The notes beneath the pieces are model-generated. The model was not told the origin of the DNA. It was given only the letters and a program-made list of their open reading frames with translations, and searched no databases. This document shows, piece by piece, positions 20,085 through 30,685 of a stretch of DNA of 64,000 nt (the first letter of the stretch is position 1; every line of letters begins with the position of its first letter). The position numbers were made by a program, and so were the translations under genes. Source of the DNA: Agapetus fuscipes (taxonomy: Eukaryota > Arthropoda > Insecta > Trichoptera > Glossosomatidae); NCBI GenBank assembly GCA_951799405.1, contig OX637356.1, positions 11,059,229 to 11,123,228 on the forward strand, in the 5' to 3' direction.

Positions 20085-20320
20085 AGGTTGAAAGAAGAAT
20101 TGATACACAAATAAAAGAAAATAATGAATTGAAGACTTTGAATGAAGAAATTTTAGTATCCATTGATGGAATAAATGGTGAAATTTTCAAGGGGACAAAA
20201 AATAATGTCAGAATTTCAACGTCTGCCCAAGCAAACCTGAGAGTTATTTTTTTGGTGATTATTAAGAATGTGATTTTGACCACTTAGGAAAAGATTTCTG
20301 ATGTACAGTTATTTTTTTGC
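20085..20320 (+). pseudogene. RTE family A RT fragment 1
   Basis: Ends 'AATGTGATTTTGACCACTTAG' then 'GATTTCTGATGTACAG', matching the region just before the RT ORF of the 15.4-kb LINE (VILTTSERISDIQS). Stops interrupt it. Upstream sequence shares no further motif. Confidence 0.5.
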
Positions 20321-20349
20321 CCATCATATTTATGTACTTTGCTTTACAT

Positions 20350-20520
20350 GAATGACAATGGACTGGAGGAAGGCAGTCATTGTTCCCATTAACAAAGGTA
20401 AAGGTGACAAAATAAATGTCAGGAAAGTCTACCCAGGCAAACACGGGAAAGTTTTTTATGCTGATTATTAAAAATGTGATTCTGACCACTAGTGAAAAGA
20501 TTTCCGGTGTACAGTTTTTG
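20350..20520 (+). pseudogene. RTE family A RT fragment 2
   Basis: Encodes WRKAVIVPINKGKGD, the early RT block, and again ends with 'AATGTGATTCTGACCACTAG' and 'GATTTCCGGTGTACAG'. The middle is collapsed relative to a normal RT. Confidence 0.6.
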
Positions 20521-20569
20521 TTGTTGTTGATAAACCCATCATATTAAATATATTGGCTTAGTATGAATA

Positions 20570-21030
20570 CAGATGAACTGGAGGAAGGCAGTCATGGTTC
20601 CCATTTACAAAGGTAGAGTTGACAAAAAAATATGTCGCCTCATGGTATTTAACTCTCGAGAGGAGCGGCCTCTTCTTATTCGACTGAACTGTGTGAGGTT
20701 GAGGAGATTGTTGGTAAGCGGTGCACCCTTTGCTCAGCGAGGGGTGATGCTATCAACAGGCTAAAAATGCCATCTTGACGGAGCAGAATAGGCTTTGGGA
20801 AAAGGGCGTTTGGCTCATCAGGACCGTCGCGTTGGAATTGGCTACCTCTGAACTTGAGGACGGAGACCGGCGGAGAACGTTTCAAGAAGAAGTTAAAAAC
20901 GTTCATGTTCTCCAAGAAACAAGTATAGGATGTGCGCCCTTGGGGGGGCTGGAACCACTAAACGGCTAATATATATTATGTGATTCTGACCAGTGGTGAA
21001 AATATTTAAGATGTACTATAAGTTTATTAT
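20570..21030 (+). pseudogene. RTE family A RT fragment 3 and unknown insert
   Basis: Starts with NWRKAVMVPIYKG, then unrelated GC-richer sequence (about 20640-20965), then a final 'TATGTGATTCTGACCAGTGG'. The three successive partial copies of one RT region point to local duplication or template jumping. Confidence 0.45.
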
Positions 21031-21394
21031 TTACACGGTGTTTGGTTCGGTTCCCTCCACTTATCTGAGGCTGTCCTCGTCCTGTCCAAATACCAGTTTG
21101 CATAAACAAATAATAAATGAGATCAAGATGAGGCTCATAAAGAACGTAAAATATTTATTTTTGAAATCGTTTTTTTGCGGTAATGCAGAAATATGGACGG
21201 AGCGAAACAGTAAAATTTGCATGGGAATTTACATTTATTCCATGGATGGCATCTTATACGTTATTTAAGCAAATTTTTGAGCCATAATCTCTGCATGGAA
21301 TCTTATGTCATAGATTCCAATAAACAGAAAAATAAATATGTAAAGAATTCTTAAGGAAAAAGAAACGTATCGAAACTATACTTTATTTTATTTT

Positions 21395-21790
21395 AATAAA
21401 GAAATGGCGGTTGATCTGTAATGTTGGCGGCTAGGGTTTATTAAAGTGAAATTGGTTTTATGATTTAGTTTTTTTTTTGGTGTCCATGTATATATTGTTA
21501 TTTGTTGATTTAAAAAAAGGTAATTTGTCATGTATGTTCCTTGACATATAGGTTGGTATGCGGCTAACTACCCATACTGTAAAAAAAAAAGTTCACTTTG
21601 CCAATGTCACCCCTGTTTCAGGGAAGGACGACAAGAGTTGCAGGGCTTATGTTCATTTGAGATTGGGTTTTTATATTGTAGGCCCACATGCGGCATGTGT
21701 TAGCACGAAATAATACATGTCTGCTTGTGGGAATGCATTTAATATAAATCTTAAATGATATATATCTTTGCATCTTAGATTAGATTAAAT
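21395..21790 (+). mobile_element. RTE family A 3' end with LINE-tail unit
   Basis: Begins within the last codons of the LINE ORF ('AAGAAATGGCGGTTGATCTG', matching 16612-16631), then 3' UTR and the LINE-tail unit from about 21540, ending GCATCTTAGATTAGATT. 5'-truncated LINE. Confidence 0.8.
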
Positions 21791-21805
21791 GAATAATCAA
21801 TTGAA

Positions 21806-21930
21806 TAAAGTGGTTGGCGTAAGGCTGGCCTCCTTTCCTGTAAAAATGAACAGGTTCCACACGCCACATGCAACCCCTTCGGAGAGAACGCGGCAAGAAT
21901 ATACACTATATGTGTAGCTTAGTCGCGTCA
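21806..21930 (+). repeat. SINE1 3' fragment
   Basis: 'GTGGTTGGCGTAAGGCTGG', 'CGCCACATGCAACCCCTTCG' and 'GTGTAGCTTAGTCGCGT'. The head is absent. Confidence 0.7.
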
Positions 21931-22014
21931 CGTTTTTGAGCTTCTTTTTAAATTTATTTTGGAGAAAAGAAACACTTATCATTTTTTCGCAAATGCCTTT
22001 GAAATCTGTGTCAC

Positions 22015-22335
22015 CAGAAATTGGTTGATCGCTTTGAAGATCCGCCGCGACCCTTTGCTTCATCTTTAAACGCGGGAGAGGAGCTGCAGACAATTATCTC
22101 AATTGCGAAACGTCGGGAGGAATGCCGGGAATTCGAGAGGCTTGTTCAGCCGATGATGCAAGAAGGCTGGGGCCGCAGAAGCAAGACGGCCATTAATAAA
22201 AAATACAAGGAAAAGGAGAATGGAATAAATAAAAGTAAAAATACAATGCAAGTTTTTCTCAGTATTGTAAAATCAATGGTTGAAAAATGCGGCTTTCAAC
22301 AATTGAACTGTATAGATCCAAAGACGGCAATCTAG
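22015..22335 (+). other. Coding-like fragment of unknown origin
   Basis: An open frame of about 105 codons with plausible codon use in its first two thirds (RFEDPPRPFASSLNAGEELQ, RREECREFERLVQPMMQEGW). The frame has no ATG at its beginning; a possible acceptor CACCAG ends at 22018. It may be an isolated exon or a transposon ORF. I do not recognise the protein. Confidence 0.3.
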
Positions 22336-22647
22336 AATCTTTTCTTACTTCAGATTAATGTATGGAAACACAGAGAATCATTTCCTCATCGTTTTCATGT
22401 ATTTATTTTATTTTCAAAAATGTCTTAGATTGACGTTTTCGGGTTCTATACGATGAGTTTTTCCAGTTAAAAGATGTAACATTGGAAATGGGAAAACCTT
22501 GTAAGTTTTCTACAATTTGGTTCATTGAAAATTATGAATAGTTCGAGTCATACCCATGAATTAAATTCTTAGAAAAAACTGTTTTTACATGTTTTTTTTT
22601 GCCAAGAAATTTTCTTAGTAGAATTAACGTATGTAACATGTGCATAT

Positions 22648-22926
22648 CGCACGCTTAATAATAAAGAGCAATAACTCAAAAAATAAAAATGTTGGGAAAT
22701 CGCGTTTGAAGTTCAGACAACCAGTACAACTTGTATGGGATGAAAAAAGCAACCGATGTTTTATCTCGGTCATATATGTCCAAATTGAACGGCTGTCGCA
22801 TTCTACTTATTCTTCTTGCATTGTTCTTGCGTTTTTTATAACGCGTTGCTTATAATTCTATGGTTTTATTAGAAAATCTCGATGTTCTCAATTTTTGAGT
22901 TATTTCTCTTTATTATTAAACGTGCG
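22648..22926. mobile_element. MITE with CGCACGCTTAATAATAAAG ends, copy 1
   Basis: 279 bp with inverted repeats of about 37 bp, flanked by ATAT direct repeats (22644-22647, 22927-22930). Shares its interior ('CCAGTACAACTTGTATGGG', 'AAATTGAACGGCTGTCGCAT') with the copy at 25844. No coding capacity. Confidence 0.82.
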
Positions 22927-23034
22927 ATATGATGATAATTTATTTTATTATGTATGTTATTATTGAATTTATTTTTTCCCCATGAAATTCGTTTTTTTGT
23001 TGTTTCTTCTTTTTAATATTTTGTTTCAATTACG

Positions 23035-23375
23035 CACTAAATTGGTTCACTTTTGCCAATGTTATCACTATTTGATGGAAGGTATTCAAGAGTTGCAGAT
23101 GAATACATTTATTAAAGTTTGTGTTATTATTTTGTAAATTTACATGTCATTTATCCCTTGACTAATAGGTTGGTATGTGGCTGCACCCATGCTGTACAAA
23201 CTTGGTTCACTTTTACCAATGCCACCTTGGTTTCAGGAAAAGTTGGCAGAATTTACAAGGTTTATGTGCATGTGAGTTTTTATTGTTTTAAGTACACATG
23301 CAGCATGTGTAAACGCGAACTAACAGGTGTCTGCCTGTGGGCTCGCATAAAATATAAGCCTTAAATGTTTTCCTA
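23035..23375 (+). repeat. LINE-tail unit, one partial and one degraded full copy
   Basis: A core fragment (TTGGTTCACTTTTGCCAATG) near 23040, then a full but diverged unit from 'CCTTGACTAATAGGTTGGTATG' to 'AAATATAAGCCTTAAATG'. Confidence 0.65.
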
Positions 23376-23536
23376 AAAACAAATTACTATATAAACACTG
23401 TTTCTTTTCACACAATATTAAATCAACTTAATTTGTTTATTAGAAAACATAAATAATCAATCAATATGAATTTTTACAGTGTTATTACACAAACCATAAC
23501 AAATATACTTCATTTGAAGGGGGGGTAGGTACTTCT

Positions 23537-23690
23537 CATTTCTTGTGGTATTTTATTTTTCCTGTTGGTATTTTATTTTCGGTTTGAAATAAACACCGAA
23601 AAGGGATATCATTTCTGACACCCTCGGTGGGATTCGAACCCGAGCACTCGGCATGGAATGCAAGCACTCTACCAACTGAGCTATCGACCG
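23537..23690 (-). repeat. SINE1 head half
   Basis: On the minus strand: CGGTCGATAGCTCAGTTGG, an intact B box (GGGTTCGAATCCC) and body to 'AAATACCAACAGG'. Truncated 3' part. Confidence 0.8.
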
Positions 23691-23699
23691 AACAAAATA

Positions 23700-24150
23700 A
23701 AATAAATATTTTTTAGGAGGACGTGAGTTTTATTTTCACAAATTGAGCATTAATTTCACCTCAAGCACTTTCGACTAGCTTATGTCATTTTAAGAGGACA
23801 CTCAAAAAATTATGTTTCTTTGGCAACAATTTTTTACAACTCCCAACTGCCCTTACATCCACCATCAGGCAAAACGGGACTTTTTAAAAAAAATGTTTTT
23901 GGGAAATTTAAAATTTTGATTACTTAATTTGTTAGTTCATTGAAATCAAATAATTATTTACTTACCCAACATTATTTTGTAAACATTCAAACAAACACTT
24001 ATACTTTTTACAAGCTAATAAATTTTACGTAACGAAAAAAGTTTACTTTTTTCATAGAAACTTTATAAGAATTGTTTATGAATTTATTTACTTTTTTTCG
24101 TTCTTTTGTGATTATGTAAAACCTTCGTAATGATTTTGCAAAAGTCCAGA
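23700..24150. other. No gene recognised
   Basis: AT-rich spacer without supported ORFs or repeats. Confidence 0.4.
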
Positions 24151-24610
24151 TATTCCTTGACTTATAGGTTGGTACAGTGTTTCTTTCAGGTAATTTCAGG
24201 TACTTTCAGGTACTTTCAGGTACTTTCAGGTACTTTCAGGTACTTTCAGGTACCCGGAATAGCCCTACTGCCCCCCCCGGAATGTCCAAATTTACATATA
24301 ACTTTCTTTCATTTATTTACTCCGCCCCCCCCCAGATTTCTTATTTGCCCCCCCCGGATAATTTTGCCTGAAAGACACACTGGGTTAGTATAAGGCTGAC
24401 CACCCATACTGTAAAGTGGTTGACTTTGCCAATGTCCCCCCTGTTTCAGGGAAGGTCGGCAAGAGTTGCAGGGCCTATGTTCATTTGACATTGGGTTTTT
24501 TATACTGTAGGTCCACATGCGGCATATGTGAGCGCGAAATTATTCGTGAATGCATTTAATATGCATCTCAAATGATACATATCTTTGCAGCTTAGACTTA
24601 GATTTAGATT
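24150..24610 (+). repeat. LINE-tail unit interrupted by a hAT-type MITE
   Basis: Starts 'ATTCCTTGACTTATAGGTTG', is interrupted at 24175-24382, then continues 'TAAGGCTGACCACCCATACTG' to a TTAGA-type tail. No LINE coding sequence precedes it. Confidence 0.85.
24175..24382. mobile_element. hAT-type MITE with internal 10-bp repeats
   Basis: Ends CAGTGTTTCTTTCAGG and CCTGAAAGACACACTG, flanked by 8-bp GGTTGGTA and GGTTAGTA. Near the left end the unit TTTCAGGTAC is repeated about six times; C-runs mark the interior. Confidence 0.85.
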
Positions 24611-24984
24611 AGAGAAGGAAACTTTTTTTTTTTTAGTTTATTTAAATTTTTTTGTGACTAAAATCGTACAAAATTCTTTATCGGTCGGTATTCTTTTTTA
24701 TTCTCTAAGCAAACTTCATAAAATACAACTAAACTGTACATATAAGGCAACTTCTTGCCATTCCATCCCAAAAAGGTGGCATGTGGCGAGTGGAATCTTT
24801 TAATTTTCACGGGTAAAATGGTCGGCCATTTTACCAACAACTTAACTTTAAGTTGAGATTTTCCTGCTCCCGAGTGGGCGTGTTTTCATTTCTTGGGAAG
24901 TCAAAGTAAACCTTGACGATTTTGTAAATTTATTTTTGAGATAAAAATAGCTCCGAAATGTGAAATCGATTCTGACAACCTTGG

Positions 24985-25213
24985 TGAGGATCGACCACCC
25001 ATGCTGTAAAAAAATATTCACTTTGCCAATATCACCCCTGTTTCAGGGAAGGTCGGAAAAAGTTGCGGGGCTTATGTTCATTTGAGGTTTGGTTTTTTAA
25101 TTGTACGTACACATACAACATTTGTAAGCGCGAACTTACACGTGTATGTTTGTGGGCATTGGTACATTTAATATGAATTTTAAATGTTAATATATATTTG
25201 TGCAACTTAGATT
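24985..25213 (+). repeat. LINE-tail unit, solitary
   Basis: 'ACCACCCATGCTGTAAAAAA', 'ACCCCTGTTTCAGGGAAGG' and 'GGGGCTTATGTTCATTTGAGG', ending near GCAACTTAGATTATAGG. The 5' boundary is truncated. Confidence 0.75.
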
Positions 25214-25526
25214 ATAGGATGGTTATTTGATGCTAAGGAATTTTCATTATATTGGCCAGGCTGCCAAAATGAAAACAATTGTGTCTTGCATTACAAGAAT
25301 TTTGAAACCTGAACCCTTACTAGGTCACGTTGCTGTTGAAACGGTGGTGTTAAATAAACCAAACTGATAAAGATGAACATTGAACACCCAGTCAGCGTTC
25401 TTAAAATACAGGATGTGCATACATATGTTAGTAATCTCACTTTCTTTAAAAACTTCATAAAGAAAATAAAAAAAATGGAAAGTAGGAGGAGGATTTGAAT
25501 CACAATGGAGCTGATTCCTTGACTTA

Positions 25527-25692
25527 GGCTGGTTTTAGTGTCGCGCTGACAACGCGCTGACCGTCAGCGGTGACCGTAGGAAGTTGTAGGAAGCGTTTTA
25601 GAATGGCGCGTAGCTGTCAGCGCGACAAGTTCATATATTTGGCTGTCAGCGCTGACGGTCAGCGTGTTGTCAGCGCGACACTAAAACCAGCC
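25527..25692. mobile_element. MITE with 3-bp TTA duplication (Harbinger-like)
   Basis: 166 bp; inverted repeats of about 43 bp starting GGCTGGTTTTAGTGTCGCGC differ at about one position. TTA flanks both ends (25524-25526, 25693-25695). A 3-bp TTA duplication fits PIF/Harbinger; the superfamily call is tentative. Confidence 0.8.
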
Positions 25693-25843
25693 TTATGGGT
25701 TGGTATGCGGCTGACCACCCATACTGTAAAAAATGTTTCACTTTGCCAATGTCACCCCTGTTTCAGGGAAGGACGGCAAGACTTGCAGGGCGTATGCTTA
25801 TTTGAGACTGGGTTTTTATATTGTAGGTCCACATGCGGCATGT

Positions 25844-26059
25844 CGGATGTTTAATAATAAAGAGCAATAACTCAAAAAACAAGAATGTTGGGAAATCACG
25901 TTTAAAGTTCCGACAACCAGTACAACTTGTGTGGGATGATCGGTCATATTCGTCCAAATTGAACGGCTGTCGCATTCTACCTATTCTTCTCGCATTGTTC
26001 TTGCGTTTTGCTACAAAATCTCAATTTTCGAGTTATTGCTCTTTATTATTAAGCGTGCG
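25844..26059. mobile_element. MITE with CGCACGCTTAATAATAAAG ends, copy 2
   Basis: 216 bp, inserted in the LINE-tail unit with ATGT duplicated on both sides (25840-25843, 26060-26063). Left end CGGATGTTTAATAATAAAG, right end the complement of CGCACGCTTAATAATAAAG. Shorter inside than copy 1. Confidence 0.82.
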
Positions 26060-26204
26060 ATGTGTTAGTGCGATATTTTACATGTCTGCTTGTGGAAATG
26101 CATTTAATATAAATCTTAAATGATATATATCTTTGCAGCTTAGATTAGATTAGATTAGATACCGAATAAGACTTGACCATTTACAGATGCACACGTATTT
26201 ATTA

Positions 26205-26740
26205 AATTTATTTTTAAGGTTGGTTGAGGCTGACCCCCCCATGCTGTACAAAATTGGTTCACTTTTGCCAATGCCACCCGGGTTTCTGTCGGTAACGTAA
26301 ATCTTGTATGGGTCTTCCGTCCTTAGCAACCCATAGGTAATATATAATCTATCTACTATAATCTAAGTGGCTAAGAGTTTTAAATGTATTCCCACAAGCA
26401 GACACCTGCAAGTTTGCGGTTTCAAATGCTGAATGTGCACTTACAAATTAAATCGAATCATGAGGTCCGCACGTAAATTGACATAGACAGAAATGTGTTG
26501 TCACCTGGCCGGGCTGCTAGGGAAAAGGCAAATGAATATTTTTGTATTGGTTCCTAAGGATGAAAGACTCATACAAGATTTACGTTACCGAAAGGAACCA
26601 GGGTGGCATTGGTAAAAGTGAAAAAATATTGCACAGCATTTTGCACAGCTATTCCTTGACTTATAGGTTGGTATGAGGCTGTAAAACTAGGTACTGTAAA
26701 AAAATGGTTCACTTTGCTAATGTCACCCCTTTTTCTATAC
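26205..26740. repeat. Pieces of LINE-tail unit around a fold-back element
   Basis: A + oriented start (about 26205-26289), minus-oriented pieces (about 26345-26455 and 26592-26640) and a second + start at 26646-26740 ('TTCCTTGACTTATAGGTTGG'). The inner part is bounded by the fold-back arms. Confidence 0.6.
26290..26590. repeat. Fold-back element with CGGTAACGTAAATCTTG arms
   Basis: Arms 'CGGTAACGTAAATCTTGTAT' and its complement at 26571-26590 extend about 42 bp with mismatches. The section near 26490-26570 resembles 27590-27680, suggesting a dispersed family. No clear target duplication. Confidence 0.6.
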
Positions 26741-26764
26741 GAAGATGTAAATATGCTTTCTTAC

Positions 26765-27133
26765 CTCATTTCTGATTGGCTTGTGCAAGTTCCAGCATTT
26801 TGCGTCGCACCGCACCACCCTCAGCACGTCGGGCTGATCGCGCCACGGCTTCTTGTGCGCGTCGTGCTTGGCGCGCTTCTCGTGCTTTTCGTGCTCGTGC
26901 TTGTCGTGCCCGCGCGCCGCGTACCTCTCCTGATCGTACTTCCTGTGCCTGTCGAAGCCCAGCACGCCGCCGTACTGGCTGTGCTGCTTCTCGTGCCCGC
27001 GCGTGCTGTCCTGGGGCACCTGGTAGTAGAGCGGCTTCTCCGGATTGTTGGGGCGCACGCTGAGCGCGCAGCCAACCACGCTGAGCGCGATTTGCACGAC
27101 CAGCGCCGTGGCGAATACTCTACAATACGCCAT
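26765..27133 (-). CDS. First coding exon of a secreted protein gene (unidentified)
   Basis: A GC- and CpG-rich island in AT-rich DNA with 123 codons from ATG at 27133. A signal-peptide-like start (MAYCRVFATALVVQIALSVV, then GCALS) is followed by a His/Lys/Glu-rich charged stretch (about residue 48-98, e.g. HDKHEHEKHEKRAKHDAHKK) and a C-terminal CDAKC. A splice acceptor (TTTTCAG) lies 8 nt upstream of the ATG and a donor GAG|GTAAGA follows codon 123, so this is an internal exon in phase 0. I find no following exon on the minus strand inside the window; the next one may lie beyond 1. The RCDAKC end loosely recalls the N-terminal region of anosmin-like proteins, but that is weak. Certainly secreted-like; function unknown. 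Confidence 0.6.
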
Positions 27134-27164
27134 CCCAGAACCTGAAAATAAATGTTCCACATAA

Positions 27165-27395
27165 GTATCTATGTTTAAATCTGAATCTAAGTTGCAAAGA
27201 TATATTGTATTAAATGCATTCCCATAAGCGGGCACGTATAAGATCGCGCTTAAACTTGCCGCATGTGAACCTACAATATAAAACCCAAACTCAAATGAAC
27301 ATAATCCCTGAAACAGGGATGGCAGTGACAAAGTGAACCATCTTTTTACAGTATGGGTGGTCAGTCTCATACCAACCTATAAGTCATCGTCATAA
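27165..27395 (-). repeat. LINE-tail unit just upstream of the secreted-protein exon
   Basis: On the minus strand it runs from 'ACTTATAGGTTGGTATGAGA' to 'TTGCAACTTAGATTC'. It ends about 20 bp before the splice acceptor, so it occupies the upstream intron. Confidence 0.75.
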
Positions 27396-27422
27396 TCATA
27401 AGATCGGTAAACGCAAAACGTA

Positions 27423-27537
27423 ACTAAGCTATACATATAGTGTAACGTCTTGCCGCGTTATCCCCGAAGGGTTTTGCATACGGTGAGTGAAATCTATTTA
27501 TTTTTAGAGGTAAGGGGGCCGGCCTTACGCCAGGTAG
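27423..27537 (-). repeat. SINE1 3' fragment
   Basis: Complement of 'GGCGTAAGGCCGGCCCCCTTAC' in part, then 'CCCTTCGGGGATAACGCGGC'. Followed (about 27575-27700) by sequence resembling part of the fold-back at 26.5 kb. Confidence 0.7.
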
Positions 27538-27794
27538 CTGTTCAGGCACCGGATTTCTCATCGGGTATCAGAATAAGAAGGCACAAATTTCAAAGACAAC
27601 CGAATTGTGGCGTCACACGATCGGGTTGCTCGGGAAAACGTAAACACATATTCTATTCCTGGTTGCTAAGGACTCTAGTCTCATTGAGGTGTGACGTTTG
27701 CAGCCCAAAAATAAATATACATATTCCATGAATATATTTTAGATGGTAAACATATTATATCTATTGATTAGATCAATCAATCATGAGATCGTCA

Positions 27795-28418
27795 ATCTTT
27801 CATGAGTGATGAAAGATTGACGAAGAAAGTATATGTTGCTAAAATAGATGGATGTCGTGGTAGAGGAAGACCGAGAAAAGTATGGATGGATCAAATTTCT
27901 GAAATAGCGAATGAATGGGATATCCAGAGTCATAATAAAAGGAGGACTTGCATGAAAAAGGTTATGACTCTGGATGAAATGAAAGAAGTGTGCAAGGACA
28001 GGAAGAAGTGGCGGCTAATCTGTAATCTGCAATGGTCATTTCTAATGTTGGTGTATTAATTTGCTACATTTTTTGCATAGGAAATTTCTGACTTTTTTTG
28101 TATAGATTTCTTTGTAAGGTTTTGTTCTTTTATATATTTAAATGTAATTTTTTATTCATATTCCTTGACTTATAGGTTGGTATGAGGCTGACCACCCATA
28201 CTGTAAAAAATGGTTCACTTTGCCAATGTTACCCCTGTTTCAGGGAAGGTCGGCAAAAGTTGTGGGGCTTATGTTCATTTGAGGTTTGGATTTTATTTGT
28301 AAGTACACATTCAGCATTTGTAAGCGCGAACTACACTTGTTGGTTTGTGGGCTTACATCTGAGAGCTTTAAATGAATATATCCTTGCAACTTAGATTATA
28401 GATTATAGATTTATAGAT
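27795..28418 (+). mobile_element. RTE family A 3' end (last ~80 codons) with LINE-tail unit
   Basis: The ORF fragment 27802-28059 encodes DERLTKKVYVAKIDGCRGRG, RPRKVWMDQISEIANEWDI and MKEVCKDRKKWRLIC, nearly the same as the 15.4-kb LINE. After 3' UTR the LINE-tail unit begins at about 28161 and ends in (TTATAGA)n, a second tail subtype. Confidence 0.85.
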
Positions 28419-28671
28419 GAGATCAATAGATGGTAGAAATAGTAGATAAAAAAAATTAGATAAAAAAAAATATTGGCTAAAAGCTTATCACCTGTGAACA
28501 TGCTACGAAATTAATTTGTTAAGAGAATAGTACACCTAACAAATCTATGTTAAAGTATAACGTACAAAACATTCCCCTCGACCACGTGACTCTGTGAACG
28601 AACCAAATGTGAACGGAATCTCAATATAAATTGTGCGAATAAATTAAACGAAGTTTTTTTTTAATTAAACC

Positions 28672-28803
28672 TTAAACAAACCTCAAATGAACATAAGCCC
28701 TGCAACTTTTGCTGACCATCCCTGAAACCAAGGTGACATTGGCAACGTGAAGAATTTCTTACAGTATGGGTGGTCAGCCTTATATCAACCTATAAGTCGA
28801 GGA
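28672..28803 (-). repeat. LINE-tail unit, 5' half only
   Basis: On the minus strand starts 'CGACTTATAGGTTGATATAAG' and reaches 'CATTTGAGGTTTGTTTAAG'. The 3' half and tail are missing. Confidence 0.65.
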
Positions 28804-29259
28804 AGACATAAATTATAATCCATGAGACTTTTTTTAAATGTTACTCTTTTAAGTGAATGATTGAAACTTAAAAAAACAATAAAAATATTTGGGCTTCTTT
28901 AAAAACTAATACGCAAAAAAATACATATTGTATATTGACTGAGGATTACGTTGAAAAGCAATCGTTGTACACTCGTTTTAAATTCACTAAGCTTTAGACC
29001 GGTTTGCCAGTAATGTACTTATTATGCTTATTGCAAATCGAATTTTATTAATTGCAATTAAGACTTATTGCGTTTCATCTGTCACAATTAAACAGATTAT
29101 TATTGTAAATTAAAATAGTCGAGCTTCATGGATTGAGTATATCATTTTTTTTAAAAGCTCTAACTTTTTATTTGGAACTGGTAGAAAAAGAAGAAGTAAG
29201 AAGGTATCTCACACAAAGAAGTTGGAAATGGGAAATCATGTGTTGAGGACTAAATGGTA
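28804..29259. other. No gene recognised
   Basis: Very AT-rich. No supported ORF. Confidence 0.4.
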
Positions 29260-29490
29260 GACTTTCGTAACAGAATAAATTAGATAGAAGATAATGATGT
29301 AACTAAAATTACAAGATGACTAAAAAATACTACCTATTAATTTGAATAAGAATCAAATACAAACAATAAACCCATGGTTCATCCATAGCCTACAGTGATC
29401 CATACAAAAAAACGATGTTTTGTGGGTCATCTATGGATCAAATGTTTTGGGAAGAACACTGTAAGTACATATAAATAAAAGGAAAAAAAT
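29260..29490 (+). repeat. Dispersed repeat, copy 1
   Basis: Shares 'CCATGGTTCATC', 'CTATGGATCAAATGTTTTG' and 'AAGTACATATAAATAAAAGG' with 30450-30685. Type unknown. Confidence 0.55.
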
Positions 29491-30439
29491 GTTCTCTTAC
29501 TAATCATAGGAAGAAAAAGCAAGATTTTCAGGGTTATTCTCAACACATTTGATCCGTAGCTAATTCATGGATAATCATTTTTTGTATGAAAATTTCACGT
29601 TAGGTGACGGTTGAGCCATGGATTTGCTGTGTGTGAATAGCACCGATGATATAAATTAATATTGCTATGATTTTACTGGGGTTCCTTTTAATCAAAATGT
29701 GATTTATTTATTTAACAAGATTTTTTTTCACAATTACGGTGTACAATGTACTAATTACTTTTCTTGCTGTAGCTTTATCGACTTTACGTCACAATGTTTC
29801 AAGCGACTCTCACTCTTCACACAATTGCTGCTGATATTTATACCGTTCATATGAATGTTTCTCGTGTATTCTAGATTCTTCTATAGTGGATTGTTCCACA
29901 CACACACACACACCCAGTGTGCTTAGGCTCACGTATCAACACTCCTATAAAGAATCACACCAGAACAGTCTACCACCATCGTTTTCATCATTATACTAGC
30001 TGTTCGACACTACTCCACTTAAGCACACCATCAAACTACGTGCCTAGGTACATGTACACACAAACTCATTGTTCGTAACAATATCATAAAAGTAAATTTG
30101 TATGGAAGTAAAGAGTGACGCAGAAAACTGATGGAAATTTATGTACAGATTTGAAGAAAATACTATAATAATAAAATAAATGAAATACAAATAAAAAGTT
30201 GATAATAGTGTTACCCTTAAACAAACAGCGATAGGAAATAACTAATAACTGGCAAACCATTTGAGGAAAATAAAAAATTACAAGTAAAAAAAATATATAC
30301 AATTATTATATTGTTACTAGAATAAATAATACTGATTGGCCATTGAATAATTTGTTACGTAAATTAACTGCTTACGAAAGTAATACGCAATACGCATGCA
30401 AAAAATACCGCCTTACATTGAAGTAACATTGCCATTTCG
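29491..30439. other. No gene recognised; short (CA)n tract
   Basis: AT-rich with a (CA)n run near 29897-29916. The ORFs here lack motifs. Confidence 0.4.
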
Positions 30440-30449
30440 TAATAATGTA

Positions 30450-30685
30450 TCAATAATATTGTAGCTAAAATTACGAGATAATAATAATCTATAATCTATA
30501 ATCTACGAGATGATGAGTAAAAAAAACTAGAATAATCAAATACAAACGGTGTTATTCCCAAACAGCAAAGCCATGGTTCATCTTCAGCATACAGTGAATT
30601 TCCATACAAAAAATCGATGATCCGTAGGTCAGCTATGGATCAAATGTTTTGTGAAAAACACTAAGTACATATAAATAAAAGGAAA
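30450..30685 (+). repeat. Dispersed repeat, copy 2
   Basis: Second member of the pair with 29260-29490, interrupted by a short TAATCTATAATC microsatellite near 30487. Confidence 0.55.

Larger units (their letters stand above)
25513..26165 (+). repeat. LINE-tail unit carrying two nested MITEs
   Basis: The host unit starts 'ATTCCTTGACTTA' and ends 'GCAGCTTAGATTAGATTAG'. Removing the two MITEs and one copy of each target duplication restores a unit like that at 16750. Confidence 0.85.

Noticed and set aside
26776..27063. Plus-strand Arg/Ala-rich ORFs at 26.7-27.1 kb
   Set aside because: Shadows of the GC-rich minus-strand exon; no splice or start support.
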